A program made the position numbers and the translations under genes. Of a DNA stretch of 64,000 bases, positions 8,540 to 17,013 are shown piece after piece; within the stretch, counting starts at the first letter, position 1; the number at the start of each line of letters is the position of its first letter. The stretch spans positions 186,001 through 250,000 of the forward strand of contig JAURWC010000023.1 of assembly GCA_030655135.1 (NCBI GenBank), given 5' to 3'. The notes below the pieces were generated by a model. It saw nothing but the letters and a program-made list of their open reading frames with translations. It was not told where the DNA came from and did not search any database. The DNA is from Hyphomicrobiaceae bacterium (lineage in GTDB: Bacteria; Pseudomonadota; Alphaproteobacteria; Rhizobiales; Hyphomicrobiaceae).

Positions 8540-10162
8540 TTAAACGTGGAGGCCAGGGGCTTCCTGGCCGGTGCGCTCGACATATTCGGTGTAGCCGCCG
8601 CCATAGGCATGGATGCCGTCGGGCGTCAGTTCCAACACGCGATTCGACAAAGCGGCTAGGAAATGCCGGTCGTGCGAGACGAAGAGCATCGCACCCTCGT
8701 ATTCCGAGAGCGCAGCAATCAGCATCTCCTTGGTCATCAGATCAAGGTGGTTCGTCGGCTCGTCGAGCACGAGGAAGTTCGGCGGATCAAACAGCATCTG
8801 CGCCATCACGAGCCGCGCCTTTTCGCCACCAGACAGCACCCGGCATTTCTTCTCGACGTCGTCGCCGGAAAAACCGAAGCAACCGGCCAGGGCGCGCAAC
8901 GAGCCCTGCCCGGCCTGCGGAAAGGCATCTTCCAGCGACTCGAATACCGTACGCTCGCCTTCGAGCAGATCCATCGCATGCTGGGCGAAGTAACCCATCT
9001 TGACGCTGGCCCCCAGCGCCACCGACCCGGTGTCGGGTTGCGTCGAACCGGCGACCAGCTTCAGCAGCGTGGACTTGCCAGCCCCGTTGACACCCATCAC
9101 GCACCAGCGCTCCTTGCGCCGGACCTGGAAATCCAGTCCTTCGTAAATGGGGCGGCTGCCATAGCGCTTGTGCACGTTCTTCAAGCTGGCCACGTCTTCG
9201 CCCGATCGTGGAGCGGGCGGGAACTCGAACACCACGGTCTGGCGCCGCTTGGGCGGCTGCACCCGATCAATTTTCTCCAGGCTCTTCACGCGACTCTGCA
9301 CCTGCGCGGCGTGCGAGGCGCGCGCCTTGAAGCGCTCGATGAAACGCAGCTCCTTGGCGAGCATCGCCTGTTGGCGGTCGAACTGAGCCTGCTGCTGCTT
9401 TTCGCTCAGCGCGCGCTGCTGCACGTAGAATTCATAACCGCCCGAGTAAGCGGTCAGCGAGCCGCCATCGATCTCGACGATCTTGGTCACGATGCGATCC
9501 ATGAACTCACGATCGTGCGAGGTCATCATCAGTGCGCCCTCGTAGCCCTTGAGGAATTGCTCCAGCCATATGAGGCTCTCCAGGTCGAGGTGGTTGCTGG
9601 GCTCGTCCAACAGCATCACGTCGGGCCGCATCAGCAGAATGCGCGCCAGGGCGACGCGCATTTTCCAGCCCCCGGATAGCGCGCCGACATCGCCGTCCAT
9701 CATGTCCTGGCTGAAACTCAATCCTGCCAACACCTCGCGTGCCCGGCCTTCGAGCGCATAGCCGCCCAATTCCTCGAAGCGGCCCTGCACCTCGCCGTAG
9801 CGCTCGACAATGCTGTCCATCTCGTCCGCCCGTTCAGGGTCGGCCATCGCCAGTTCCAACTCCGCCAGTTCGGCGGCAATCGCGCTGACCGGGCCGGCGC
9901 CGTCCATCGCCTCGGCTACGGCGCTGCGGCCCGCCATCTCGCCCACGTCCTGGCTGAAGTAGCCGATCGTGATGCCACGATCGGTCGACACCTGACCTTC
10001 GTCCGGCTGCTCTTGCGCCGTCATCAGCCGGAAAAGTGTCGTCTTGCCCGCGCCGTTCGGGCCAACCAGGCCGACCTTCTCGCCCCTGTGAAGGGCAGCG
10101 GACGCCTCGATGAAGACGATCTGGTGTCCATTTTGCTTGCTGATACTATCAAAACGAATCAT
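8540..10162 (-). CDS. ABC-F family ATP-binding protein
   Basis: 540 residues with two ABC ATPase domains in one chain and no membrane segments: Walker A GPNGAGKTT and GVNGAGKST, signatures LSGGWKMRV and LSGGEKARL, Walker B MLLDEPSNHLD and LVLDEPTNHLD. The charged linker between them (about 250-320, with EKQQQAQFDRQQ) is the ribosome-interacting P-site tip region of ABC-F proteins. Such proteins act on stalled or idle ribosomes and not in transport. The ATG at 10162 begins MIRFDSISK, the normal domain start; the upstream open frame is ignored. Subfamily (YheS-, Uup- or EttA-like) was not resolved. Confidence 0.9.
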   Translation of the reverse strand: MIRFDSISKQNGHQIVFIEASAALHRGEKVGLVGPNGAGKTTLFRLMTAQEQPDEGQVSTDRGITIGYFSQDVGEMAGRSAVAEAMDGAGPVSAIAAELAELELAMADPERADEMDSIVERYGEVQGRFEELGGYALEGRAREVLAGLSFSQDMMDGDVGALSGGWKMRVALARILLMRPDVMLLDEPSNHLDLESLIWLEQFLKGYEGALMMTSHDREFMDRIVTKIVEIDGGSLTAYSGGYEFYVQQRALSEKQQQAQFDRQQAMLAKELRFIERFKARASHAAQVQSRVKSLEKIDRVQPPKRRQTVVFEFPPAPRSGEDVASLKNVHKRYGSRPIYEGLDFQVRRKERWCVMGVNGAGKSTLLKLVAGSTQPDTGSVALGASVKMGYFAQHAMDLLEGERTVFESLEDAFPQAGQGSLRALAGCFGFSGDDVEKKCRVLSGGEKARLVMAQMLFDPPNFLVLDEPTNHLDLMTKEMLIAALSEYEGAMLFVSHDRHFLAALSNRVLELTPDGIHAYGGGYTEYVERTGQEAPGLHV

Positions 10163-10307
10163 ATGCGCGGTGGCCCTGTACCGAGTTTTGGCTCGTGTAG
10201 GCCATGCAGCGTTCCCGCGAAAGAGCGTTCGGTCTACAGCGTGCCGATGTCGCAACCGGCATCAGCAGTGCCCGCAAAAAGAAACGTCGTTAGTTTGAGG
10301 ACGTGAA

Positions 10308-10535
10308 CTACTTTTTGGGATCGACCGCTGGCGGTTGGTCCGGCACATGGTCGACGGGGTCGACCTCATTAAGCATGAGATTCAGGTGCCGGCGCGCCTC
10401 GGAGAGGTGCGCCTGAGCCTTCTCCTTGTCGAGTGTGAGCGCGCTCCACGCGGAGTAACGCAGCTCGTTTTCCATCTGCCATAGCGTCTTGATGGAATGC
10501 TTTAGGGCATCAATGTTTTTCGGGGCGCTGACCAT
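10308..10535 (-). CDS. Small hypothetical protein
   Basis: 75 residues from the ATG at 10535 (a TTG three codons earlier is possible), preceded by GGAACGGGG. The sequence is helical, with ALKHSIKTLWQMENELRYSAWSALTL and LSEARRHLNLML segments that could form a helical pair, ending in a Pro-rich acidic tail. No signal peptide or membrane segment. It lies between the ABC-F gene and the histidine kinase. Function not recognised; coding status rests on the ribosome site and helix-like composition. Confidence 0.5.
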   Translation of the reverse strand: MVSAPKNIDALKHSIKTLWQMENELRYSAWSALTLDKEKAQAHLSEARRHLNLMLNEVDPVDHVPDQPPAVDPKK

Positions 10536-10666
10536 TCTCAGCAAACCCCGTTCCTACCAAACCGTTCCAATCTATTTCCACCCAATCCAGGGCTAAACAG
10601 ACCACTATGCAGATGAGCGACGGACACGCTAACGTCCGGCAAATCTTTGGAGGCCTCGCCTAACAA

Positions 10667-11644
10667 ATGGAACCCGGCACAGTTAGCCGCTTTGATCCGA
10701 TTGCTCGCTTCGTCGTGGCCGGTTTTCAGTCCGGAACGATCCAACGCTACGCATTTGCCATCGCCGCCGTCGCAGTCGCCGGCGCATTGCGCGGCGGCGC
10801 TTCGTTTCTGAGCGAGCGGGCACTTTTGTTTCCCACGTTCTATCCAGCTGTCCTGGCCGCAACTCTCTTTGGCGGCATCAGGGCTGGCATTGCAGCCAGC
10901 GTGGCCTCGGTTGTCGTCGTGTGGGTCGCCTTCATGGCGCGCCACAGCCTGCTCGATATCCCGGATGCCGATCAGCTCTTCAACATGAGCTTCTTCGGCG
11001 CCATGGCACTGCTGCTGGTGTGGATTGCAGCAAGCTACCGCGGACTGATCGAGCGCCTGCGTGCAGAAGATGACCGGCGCAACCTGATGGTCATGGAAAT
11101 GCAGCACCGGAACCGGAACACCCTGGCGGTCGCCCAAGCCATCGTTTCGCAGGGCCTCAAAGACGATCGGGACGCCGCCAAGGACATCAATGGCCGCCTC
11201 GGCGCATTGGCAAAAGCCAATCAATTGCTGTTGACCACTCCTGAAATGACGGTTCCCTTCGAGGACATCGTACGCAGCGCTCTGTCGAGTTACGATCCAA
11301 GCCGGTACGCGGTCAGCGGCTATCCGTTGGTGTTGAGGGACAATCAGGCGCGTAATATGGGACTGATCCTGCACGAGCTGACGACCAATGCAGCTAAGTA
11401 CGGCGCCCTCTCCTCGACGGCTGGTACAGTTCTGATTTCGTGCGCGAAGGACGAAGGCGCCGTCACCGTGGTCTGGCAGGAAGACGGCGGCCCCGCAATC
11501 CATCCGCCTGCGAGCCAAGGCTTCGGCACGCGGTTTATCGACCGGCTGCTGAGTGACTTACGCGCCACCGCCGAGCGCTCCTACCATCCCAACGGCTTTG
11601 TCTTCAAGCTTCGGCTCGACAGCTCAGGTCCGACCGCGGCCTAA
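10667..11644 (+). CDS. Membrane sensor histidine kinase, HWE/HisKA_2 type
   Basis: 325 residues. The N-terminal third has about four hydrophobic helices (YAFAIAAVAVAGALR, FYPAVLAATLFGGIRAG, ASVASVVVVWVAFMA, MSFFGAMALLLVWIAA) like the DUF4118 membrane sensor found in KdpD relatives. The kinase part begins with VMEMQHRNRNTLAVAQAI, the phospho-accepting His motif of the HisKA_2/HWE group, and has the ATP-binding N box LILHELTTNAAKYGAL and a late GFGTRFIDRLL. Such kinases in alphaproteobacteria often feed the general stress response or single-domain regulators. No response regulator is next to it, so the partner is unknown. Confidence 0.85.
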   Translation: MEPGTVSRFDPIARFVVAGFQSGTIQRYAFAIAAVAVAGALRGGASFLSERALLFPTFYPAVLAATLFGGIRAGIAASVASVVVVWVAFMARHSLLDIPDADQLFNMSFFGAMALLLVWIAASYRGLIERLRAEDDRRNLMVMEMQHRNRNTLAVAQAIVSQGLKDDRDAAKDINGRLGALAKANQLLLTTPEMTVPFEDIVRSALSSYDPSRYAVSGYPLVLRDNQARNMGLILHELTTNAAKYGALSSTAGTVLISCAKDEGAVTVVWQEDGGPAIHPPASQGFGTRFIDRLLSDLRATAERSYHPNGFVFKLRLDSSGPTAA

Positions 11645-11678
11645 AGGCGAGAGGGTAAGGACCACGCGCGTACGGCCA

Positions 11679-12257
11679 TCACGGACCTGGCAATTCCGGC
11701 TGCGCGAAGATGGTCTCGACGCTATCGCCGACCGAGATGACGCCCGCCGCATAGACGATGCCGACCAATCCGCGGCGGCCTGTGGCGTGGCGCACGAACG
11801 ACGCCGTATCGGCTGCCGGATAGCGGCCGGCCTTTCCGATAAGTTTCGCCGCAAACGTGCAGGGCGTATTCAATCCCGTCACGTAGATGCTGGCCTGCGA
11901 CGGCTGGAAACGAATGATCGTCCCGCTGGGAAATTGAGTGATCGGCCCCGCGCCTTGGATGGCGACGTTCGCCGCGACCCATCCTGGATCAATGGCGGCG
12001 ACACCCATCAGGGCGGCGACATCCGCCAGCTCTTCGACGCTGACAAGCGATAGCTGGCGCATGTTTGCGATTTCATGACCACGCTTGAACGCGGGTTCTC
12101 GCACACCGGCAGGCCGCGTCATCCCCGAATGGCCGTCGCCCAGCACGCCTGAGAAGGTCAGCGCCAGCTGGCTTACCGGCTCCTTTGCTGCACCGCTCGT
12201 GCTGTGAGCGAATAACCCGGCGATCCGCCCGGCCCGCTTGCGCTTCAACGCCGGCAC
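11679..12257 (-). CDS. MOSC domain-containing protein
   Basis: 192 residues starting at a GTG four bases after the stop of the upstream small gene, so translation is probably coupled. The MOSC core is present: GVLGDGHSG near residue 38, the beta-rich middle and the family cysteine in YVTGLNTPCTFA. MOSC proteins bind sulfur or molybdenum-cofactor sulfur and act in sulfur-carrier or N-hydroxyl reduction systems. It is last in a three-gene set with a FeeM-like acyltransferase and a secreted peptide; whether they act together is unknown. Confidence 0.8.
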   Translation of the reverse strand: MPALKRKRAGRIAGLFAHSTSGAAKEPVSQLALTFSGVLGDGHSGMTRPAGVREPAFKRGHEIANMRQLSLVSVEELADVAALMGVAAIDPGWVAANVAIQGAGPITQFPSGTIIRFQPSQASIYVTGLNTPCTFAAKLIGKAGRYPAADTASFVRHATGRRGLVGIVYAAGVISVGDSVETIFAQPELPGP

Positions 12258-12261
12258 CGTC

Positions 12262-12534
12262 TCATCCCTTGGCTCGGCATTTGATTTTTATGTCGTCTTT
12301 GGTCTCGTCATAGACGTTCAGCTTGGCCAATTCCTGCTGGATCGGCACGAAGCAGATCATTCCTTGTAGCGGGATGTGGTAAATGCTGCGCGCTGTCTGC
12401 TCGTTGCAGGGCGCGCCTTTGGGGCAGACCATGACCACAGCAATAGTCTCGGCGAAGGCATAAGGAGCGCTAGCAGCCGAAGCCACTCCCAGCCCGGCCA
12501 AGGCGATCGCGACTCTGGAAAATGCATATTTCAT
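12262..12534 (-). CDS. Small secreted protein with four cysteines
   Basis: 90 residues from the ATG at 12534, which has a strong GGAGGATC ribosome site. A clear signal peptide (AIALAGLGVASAASAPYAFA) is followed by a short mature part of about 60 residues containing four Cys (VCPKGAPC, GMICF, IKCRA) that could form two disulfides in the periplasm. No known family recognised. It follows the FeeM-like gene by 65 nt and precedes the MOSC gene by 4 nt. Confidence 0.7.
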   Translation of the reverse strand: MKYAFSRVAIALAGLGVASAASAPYAFAETIAVVMVCPKGAPCNEQTARSIYHIPLQGMICFVPIQQELAKLNVYDETKDDIKIKCRAKG

Positions 12535-12599
12535 TGACGGAGATCCTCCTGCTTTGCTTGTACGCTTCAAGCAGGATTCAGACCGCGAGTTCCGCGGCT

Positions 12600-13448
12600 C
12601 TATTGCGCCGCCTCTTGCCACAAGCCCGGGCTGGAGCGGCGAAGATGGTCGCCAACGCGGACCATTTCCTCGTCGCTAATGTGGAAGAAGCCGTTGCGCT
12701 TGCTGCTGCGGCGCAGAAGTTCCGAAAACTCGGCACCCAGCAAATTGGTCGGCTCCTTGATAATGCCGTACCCGCGCGATGACGCCAGCTTCTGGAACCC
12801 GCACATATGCTGATAAAAGCGCGAGATGCCCGTATGTACGGCAACGAGCGCGTAATTGATCTCCGACGCCCAGGCTACGGTCACGGCGGCGCGCACCAAG
12901 CTGCCGTATAATGTCGCGCGAAACGACTTGTTGGTGATGTCGGGATCAATAGCCACACGGCAGAACTCGGCAAGTTTCGCGTCAGGCATCGACTTGCTGA
13001 CGTCAGCCAGCTTCCCGGGAAACTCCATCTCGCACGGCAAACCGATCGCAGCGTTCTGGCCAGTCTTCATGCTGATCCGGATGGTGCCGACGACGCGCCC
13101 GCCTGATGTGGCCGCCACGAGAACGGATGTGGGCAGCATATCGAAATCGTCAGAAATGATGGCGGCCTCGTCGTCAATCCATCCCGCGCGCTCGTAGGCC
13201 TTATAGCGCAGCTCGCAAATCTCTTCGTTGATGCCCGGCAAGATGCTCAACTCGATCGGGTAGTTGCTGGCCGGAACGCTGAGGAGAAAAGGCTTAGCCG
13301 AGCGCGAACGCCTATCACCAACCGGATCTTCCCGGCGGCGCAGCTCTTCAAGCCGCGCAATACACAGCTGCAACTCGGGCGATAAATCAGTCGCCTCAAG
13401 GTCGAAATCGCGCGCGAGCTCCGCACTCAAGGTTTGGCCCCGTTCCAT
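12600..13448 (-). CDS. FeeM-like N-acyl amino acid synthase (GNAT superfamily)
   Basis: 282 residues from the ATG at 13448, with GGAG nine bases upstream; a TTG five codons earlier is possible. The middle part fits the FeeM/PEP-CTERM-associated acyltransferase pattern, related to GNAT enzymes and acyl-homoserine lactone synthases: EEICELRYKAYERAGWID, VVGTIRISMKTG, LAEFCRVAIDPDI and a late GISRFYQHMCGF. FeeM joins an acyl chain from acyl-ACP to tyrosine; other members use other amino acids, so the substrate is unknown. It heads a three-gene unit with a small secreted protein and a MOSC protein. Confidence 0.75.
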   Translation of the reverse strand: MERGQTLSAELARDFDLEATDLSPELQLCIARLEELRRREDPVGDRRSRSAKPFLLSVPASNYPIELSILPGINEEICELRYKAYERAGWIDDEAAIISDDFDMLPTSVLVAATSGGRVVGTIRISMKTGQNAAIGLPCEMEFPGKLADVSKSMPDAKLAEFCRVAIDPDITNKSFRATLYGSLVRAAVTVAWASEINYALVAVHTGISRFYQHMCGFQKLASSRGYGIIKEPTNLLGAEFSELLRRSSKRNGFFHISDEEMVRVGDHLRRSSPGLWQEAAQ

Positions 13449-13749
13449 ATGACAAGTCTCCAAGAAAGCTCAACCCCGCGATTGGCTCACGCATAACCGC
13501 CCCGCTTGATAACGGTTGCATAGCAGCATGCCACTTGCGGAAAGGATGTTGCGGTAATCGGCCGCACACTTTGCGCTGTCATCAGCAGTGCGGCGACGAA
13601 CAGCTTCGTTTAACGCCTTGAAACCACAGATCAAGCCTGTAAGCCGCTCGGAACAATGTCGCAGCCCAGGAACTTCGCAGCGGTTTCCGCAATTGAACCC
13701 CCAGCTGCGCGCCGATTTGCCTGTAAGACGCAGCGCAAGGAGGATTTTT

Positions 13750-14121
13750 ATGGCGTACCCGACAGATCCTAACGATCCCAATCCATCAGACCGTCCAGCC
13801 ACACGTCCGAGCTCTGCACGCTATGTAGTGCCGCTGGCTCTCGTAGCAGCCTTCTTGGTCGCTTTGGCCGTTGCTGGCTCGTTCTCGAATACCGATACGG
13901 CTTCGAACGATGTCGCGAGCCCACCTGCCACGACAACGGCGTCGGAAGCGACACCGCCCCCTGCAAACACCGGCACCAGCTCGGGTGAAAGCGGCAGCAG
14001 CACAGTTCCCAGCGCACGCAGTTCAGCGCCGTCGACCCAAGCAGCACCCTCACCCGGGCCTTCGCCCGCGCCAGAACAGCAGCCTGAGCAGGCTCCTGCC
14101 CCGCCGGCACCCCAGCAGTAA
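13750..14121 (+). CDS. Small single-pass protein with Pro/Ser/Thr-rich tail
   Basis: 123 residues from the ATG at 13750, preceded by AAGGAGGA. One membrane helix (YVVPLALVAAFLVALAVAGSF, about 28-48) follows a cytoplasmic Pro/Asp-rich start, and the rest is low-complexity, rich in Ser, Thr, Pro, Ala and Gln, most likely an unstructured periplasmic tail. No catalytic motif. A strong terminator follows within 20 nt, so it is a single-gene transcript. Function unknown. Confidence 0.65.
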   Translation: MAYPTDPNDPNPSDRPATRPSSARYVVPLALVAAFLVALAVAGSFSNTDTASNDVASPPATTTASEATPPPANTGTSSGESGSSTVPSARSSAPSTQAAPSPGPSPAPEQQPEQAPAPPAPQQ

Positions 14122-14140
14122 CGAGCCGGAGCAAAACAGA

Positions 14141-14167
14141 TCCGCTACGCCCCGCGTAGCGGATTTT
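14141..14167 (+). terminator. Rho-independent terminator, 10-bp perfect stem
   Basis: Arms TCCGCTACGC and GCGTAGCGGA with a CCC loop, followed by TTTT. It ends the small membrane-anchored gene and separates it from the convergent copA; read from the other strand it lacks a long T run. Confidence 0.85.
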
Positions 14168-14182
14168 GCATGCGCGGCCACG

Positions 14183-16555
14183 TCAGATGTCTGCGGTCTG
14201 CAGGCGTAGGGCATTGCCAATCACGCTGACCGACGACAACGCCATTGCAGCCGCCGCAACGATCGGCGACAGCAGCAAGCCAAAAACTGGATAAAGCAGC
14301 CCAGCGGCAATCGGCACACCCACTGCGTTATACGCAAACGCAAAGAACAGGTTTTGCCGGATATTGGTCATCGTCGCCTGCGACAAACGCCGCGCCTTTA
14401 CAATCCCCTGCAGATCGCCTTTCACCAACGTCACGCCCGCACTTTCAATCGCCACATCGGTGCCGGTGCCCATCGCGATGCCCACGTCTGCCGCCGCCAG
14501 CGCCGGCGCATCGTTGATTCCATCGCCAGCCATTGCAACGACACGGCCGGACTGACGTAGCCGCTCGACGATACGCGCCTTGCTCTCCGGCAGCACATCG
14601 GCCTCGACATCGGTAATCCCTAGCTTGCGTGCGACCGCAGCCGCCGTGGTCGCATTGTCTCCCGTCAGCATCACGATCTTGAGGCCGTCGGCGCGCAGCT
14701 CCCTCAGGGCCTGCGCGGTTGTCTCCTTGATCGGATCTGCGACGGCGATCACGCCCGCAAGCTGGCCGCCGGCTGCGATGAATATCGCTGTCGCGCCGTC
14801 ATCACGCAAAGCTTCCGCCGTTGCCTCCAAGTCCGCAGCCGAGACGCCTGCCTCCTTCATGATCCGCGCATTGCCGATGACGACACGCTGGCCATCGACA
14901 ACGGCCGATACGCCTTTGCCTGATGGAGCCGCGAAATCCTCAACGGGAAGCGGCGCGACGTTCTGTGCTTGCGCAGCCGACACGATGGCCGCTCCGAGGG
15001 GATGTTGACTCAGAAGCTCAACACTCGACGCCAGCTCCAGTACACGATGCTCAGTCATGCCGGCCGCCGGCCGTATCGCCATCACTTTGGGCCTGCCCGC
15101 CGTCAGCGTTCCCGTCTTGTCTATGACGATCGTATCGACCTTTCCCAGCCGTTCCAGCGCCTCAGCGTCGCGAATGAGGATGCCGGCCTGCGCTCCGCGT
15201 CCCACGCCCACCATTATCGACATCGGTGTTGCCAAGCCTAGCGCGCAAGGGCACGCGATGATCAGCACGGAGATCGCCGCGATCAAGCCATACGTCAGGC
15301 TAGGCGCCGGACCCAGGAGCCACCACGCCAAGAATGCCAGCAACGCGACGGCCAGAACCAGCGGCACAAACCACTGCGCCACTCTGTCGGCAAGACGCTG
15401 GATCGGCGCCCGGCTGCGTTGCGCCTGTGATACCAATTGGACGATACGCGCCAGCATCGTGTCACGGCCCACCTTGTCCGCGCGCACGACCAGCGCGCCA
15501 GTCTGATTGAGCGTGCCTGCGATCACGGTATCGGCGGCCCGCTTTGTCACCGGCAGGGACTCGCCGGTGATCATCGATTGGTCGACGCTGCTGTGGCCCT
15601 CGCTGACGACGCCGTCCACGGGCACGCCCTCGCCAGGACGCACGCGCAGCAGATCGCCGGAAACGATTGCGTCGATGCTGATATCCTCTTCCCGGCCATC
15701 GGCCAGAATTCGCCGTGCGATCTTCGGGCTGAGGTCGAGCAGCGCGCGGATGGCCCCGCTGGTGCTGTCGCGCGCTTTCAATTCCAGAACCTGGCCCAGC
15801 AGCACCAGCACCGTGATGACCGAGGCGGCCTCGAAATAGATCGCAACCGATCCGTCGGAAGCGCGGAAGCCGGCCGGAAAGGCATCCGGAAACAGCGTAG
15901 CGACGACGCTGTAGCTCCACGCCACGCCGGTACCCAGCGCGATCAACGTGAACATGTTGAAGTTGCCGCTACGCACGGATGCAGCGCCGCGCACGAAGAA
16001 CGGCCAGCCGGCCCACAACACAACGGGCGTTGCGAACGCGAGTTGCAGCCAGTTGCTTAGTTGCGGCGAAAGGAAGTGGTGCAAACCGGCCAGATGCCCG
16101 CCCATTTCCAGCAGGACAACGGGTGCTGCAAGCGCCGCAGCAATCCACAGCCGTCGCGTCATGTCCGCCAGTTCCGGATTTGGCCCACTATCGGCACTGA
16201 CCATTTCCGGCTCGAGTGCCATGCCGCAGATCGGGCACGCACCCGGCCCCTCCTGCCGAACCTCCGGATGCATCGGGCAAGTGTATGTCGCCCCGGCTGG
16301 GACCGGCTCGGCCTGGCCTGGATTGAGGTATCGCGCCGGATTGGCCAGGAACTTGGTGCGGCATCCGCCACAGCAAAAATAGTACGGCCGCCCCTCGTGC
16401 ATGGCGGTGTGTTTCGCACTATGCGGATCGACATCCATCCCGCAGACAGGATCCTTAGCAAGCACCGCCGCAGCGCTGTTTTGCGTAGACTTGTTTTTGC
16501 AGCAGCAGCCGCCGTGAACGTGTTGTGCGCCCTGATGCGTATGTTTCCCGGTCAT
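14183..16555 (-). CDS. copA: Copper-translocating P1B-type ATPase with YHS and HMBD metal domains
   Basis: 790 residues from the ATG at 16555. It exports Cu(I) from the cytoplasm. The N-terminus is His/Cys-rich (HVHGGCCCK), then a YHS domain ([10 protein letters not shown] to [12 protein letters not shown]) and a heavy-metal-binding domain ([11 protein letters not shown] to [10 protein letters not shown]); the classical CxxC HMA domain is not seen. The ATPase core has the CPC transmembrane motif in [13 protein letters not shown], phosphorylation motif [18 protein letters not shown] and [10 protein letters not shown]. It is divergent from a CsoR-type repressor, and the operators in between probably control both genes. 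Confidence 0.93.
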   Translation of the reverse strand: MTGKHTHQGAQHVHGGCCCKNKSTQNSAAAVLAKDPVCGMDVDPHSAKHTAMHEGRPYYFCCGGCRTKFLANPARYLNPGQAEPVPAGATYTCPMHPEVRQEGPGACPICGMALEPEMVSADSGPNPELADMTRRLWIAAALAAPVVLLEMGGHLAGLHHFLSPQLSNWLQLAFATPVVLWAGWPFFVRGAASVRSGNFNMFTLIALGTGVAWSYSVVATLFPDAFPAGFRASDGSVAIYFEAASVITVLVLLGQVLELKARDSTSGAIRALLDLSPKIARRILADGREEDISIDAIVSGDLLRVRPGEGVPVDGVVSEGHSSVDQSMITGESLPVTKRAADTVIAGTLNQTGALVVRADKVGRDTMLARIVQLVSQAQRSRAPIQRLADRVAQWFVPLVLAVALLAFLAWWLLGPAPSLTYGLIAAISVLIIACPCALGLATPMSIMVGVGRGAQAGILIRDAEALERLGKVDTIVIDKTGTLTAGRPKVMAIRPAAGMTEHRVLELASSVELLSQHPLGAAIVSAAQAQNVAPLPVEDFAAPSGKGVSAVVDGQRVVIGNARIMKEAGVSAADLEATAEALRDDGATAIFIAAGGQLAGVIAVADPIKETTAQALRELRADGLKIVMLTGDNATTAAAVARKLGITDVEADVLPESKARIVERLRQSGRVVAMAGDGINDAPALAAADVGIAMGTGTDVAIESAGVTLVKGDLQGIVKARRLSQATMTNIRQNLFFAFAYNAVGVPIAAGLLYPVFGLLLSPIVAAAAMALSSVSVIGNALRLQTADI

Positions 16556-16574
16556 GCGAGCGACTCCACCAATA

Positions 16575-16622
16575 AACCCCCAGGGGGTATCTTGGATTGA
16601 CACCTATACCCCGTTAGGGTAT
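16575..16622. promoter_or_regulatory. Copper-responsive divergent promoter with two CsoR-type palindromes
   Basis: Two palindromes lie in the 76-nt space between copA and the repressor gene: AACCCCCAGGGGGTAT (16575-16590) and ATACCCCGTTAGGGTAT (16606-16622), resembling G/C-tract CsoR operators. A plus-strand promoter is visible with TTGACA at 16597-16602, a 17-nt spacer and TATGCG at 16620-16625, so the second palindrome fills the spacer. Repressor binding there would block RNA polymerase and be relieved by Cu(I). Confidence 0.75.
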
Positions 16623-16631
16623 GCGTCAAGC

Positions 16632-16895
16632 ATGGAAAACGACACAGGCAAACGCCTCAGCAAAATCGAGGGGCAAGTGCGCGGCATCGCCAAGATGGTG
16701 GAGGACAAGCGCTATTGCATCGATATCATCACGCAGATCGCAGCCGTACAGGCCGCTCTTCAGCGTGTGGAAGATGCCATCCTGAAGGACCATGTTTCCC
16801 ATTGTATCGAACACGCCATCGCCAGCGGTAACAAAGCTGATCAGCGGGCCAAGGTCGCAGAGCTGATGGACGTGCTGACGCGCAGCAAACGATAG
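16632..16895 (+). CDS. csoR: CsoR/FrmR-family metal-sensing repressor
   Basis: 87 residues from the ATG at 16632. An all-helical DUF156 protein of normal length: KRLSKIEGQVRGIAKMVEDKRYCIDIITQI with the first ligand Cys, and ILKDHVSHCIEHAI providing His and Cys, the C-H-C Cu(I) ligand set of CsoR. It binds DNA as apoprotein and releases it on metal binding. It is divergent to copA across two palindromes. The promoter -10 box ends only seven bases before the ATG, so the mRNA may be leaderless. A formaldehyde- or nickel-sensing relative (FrmR, RcnR) is less likely given the copA neighbour. Confidence 0.88.
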   Translation: MENDTGKRLSKIEGQVRGIAKMVEDKRYCIDIITQIAAVQAALQRVEDAILKDHVSHCIEHAIASGNKADQRAKVAELMDVLTRSKR

Positions 16896-17013
16896 CGATC
16901 AAGCAGGCCTGGAACTCATCAGGGATGGAGTCGCAGACCTTCGATTCCCCTCCACACAACGGAAGTTCCAGCTAAGATGTAGTGCAACACCATACTGATG
17001 AGGCCCAAACCGC

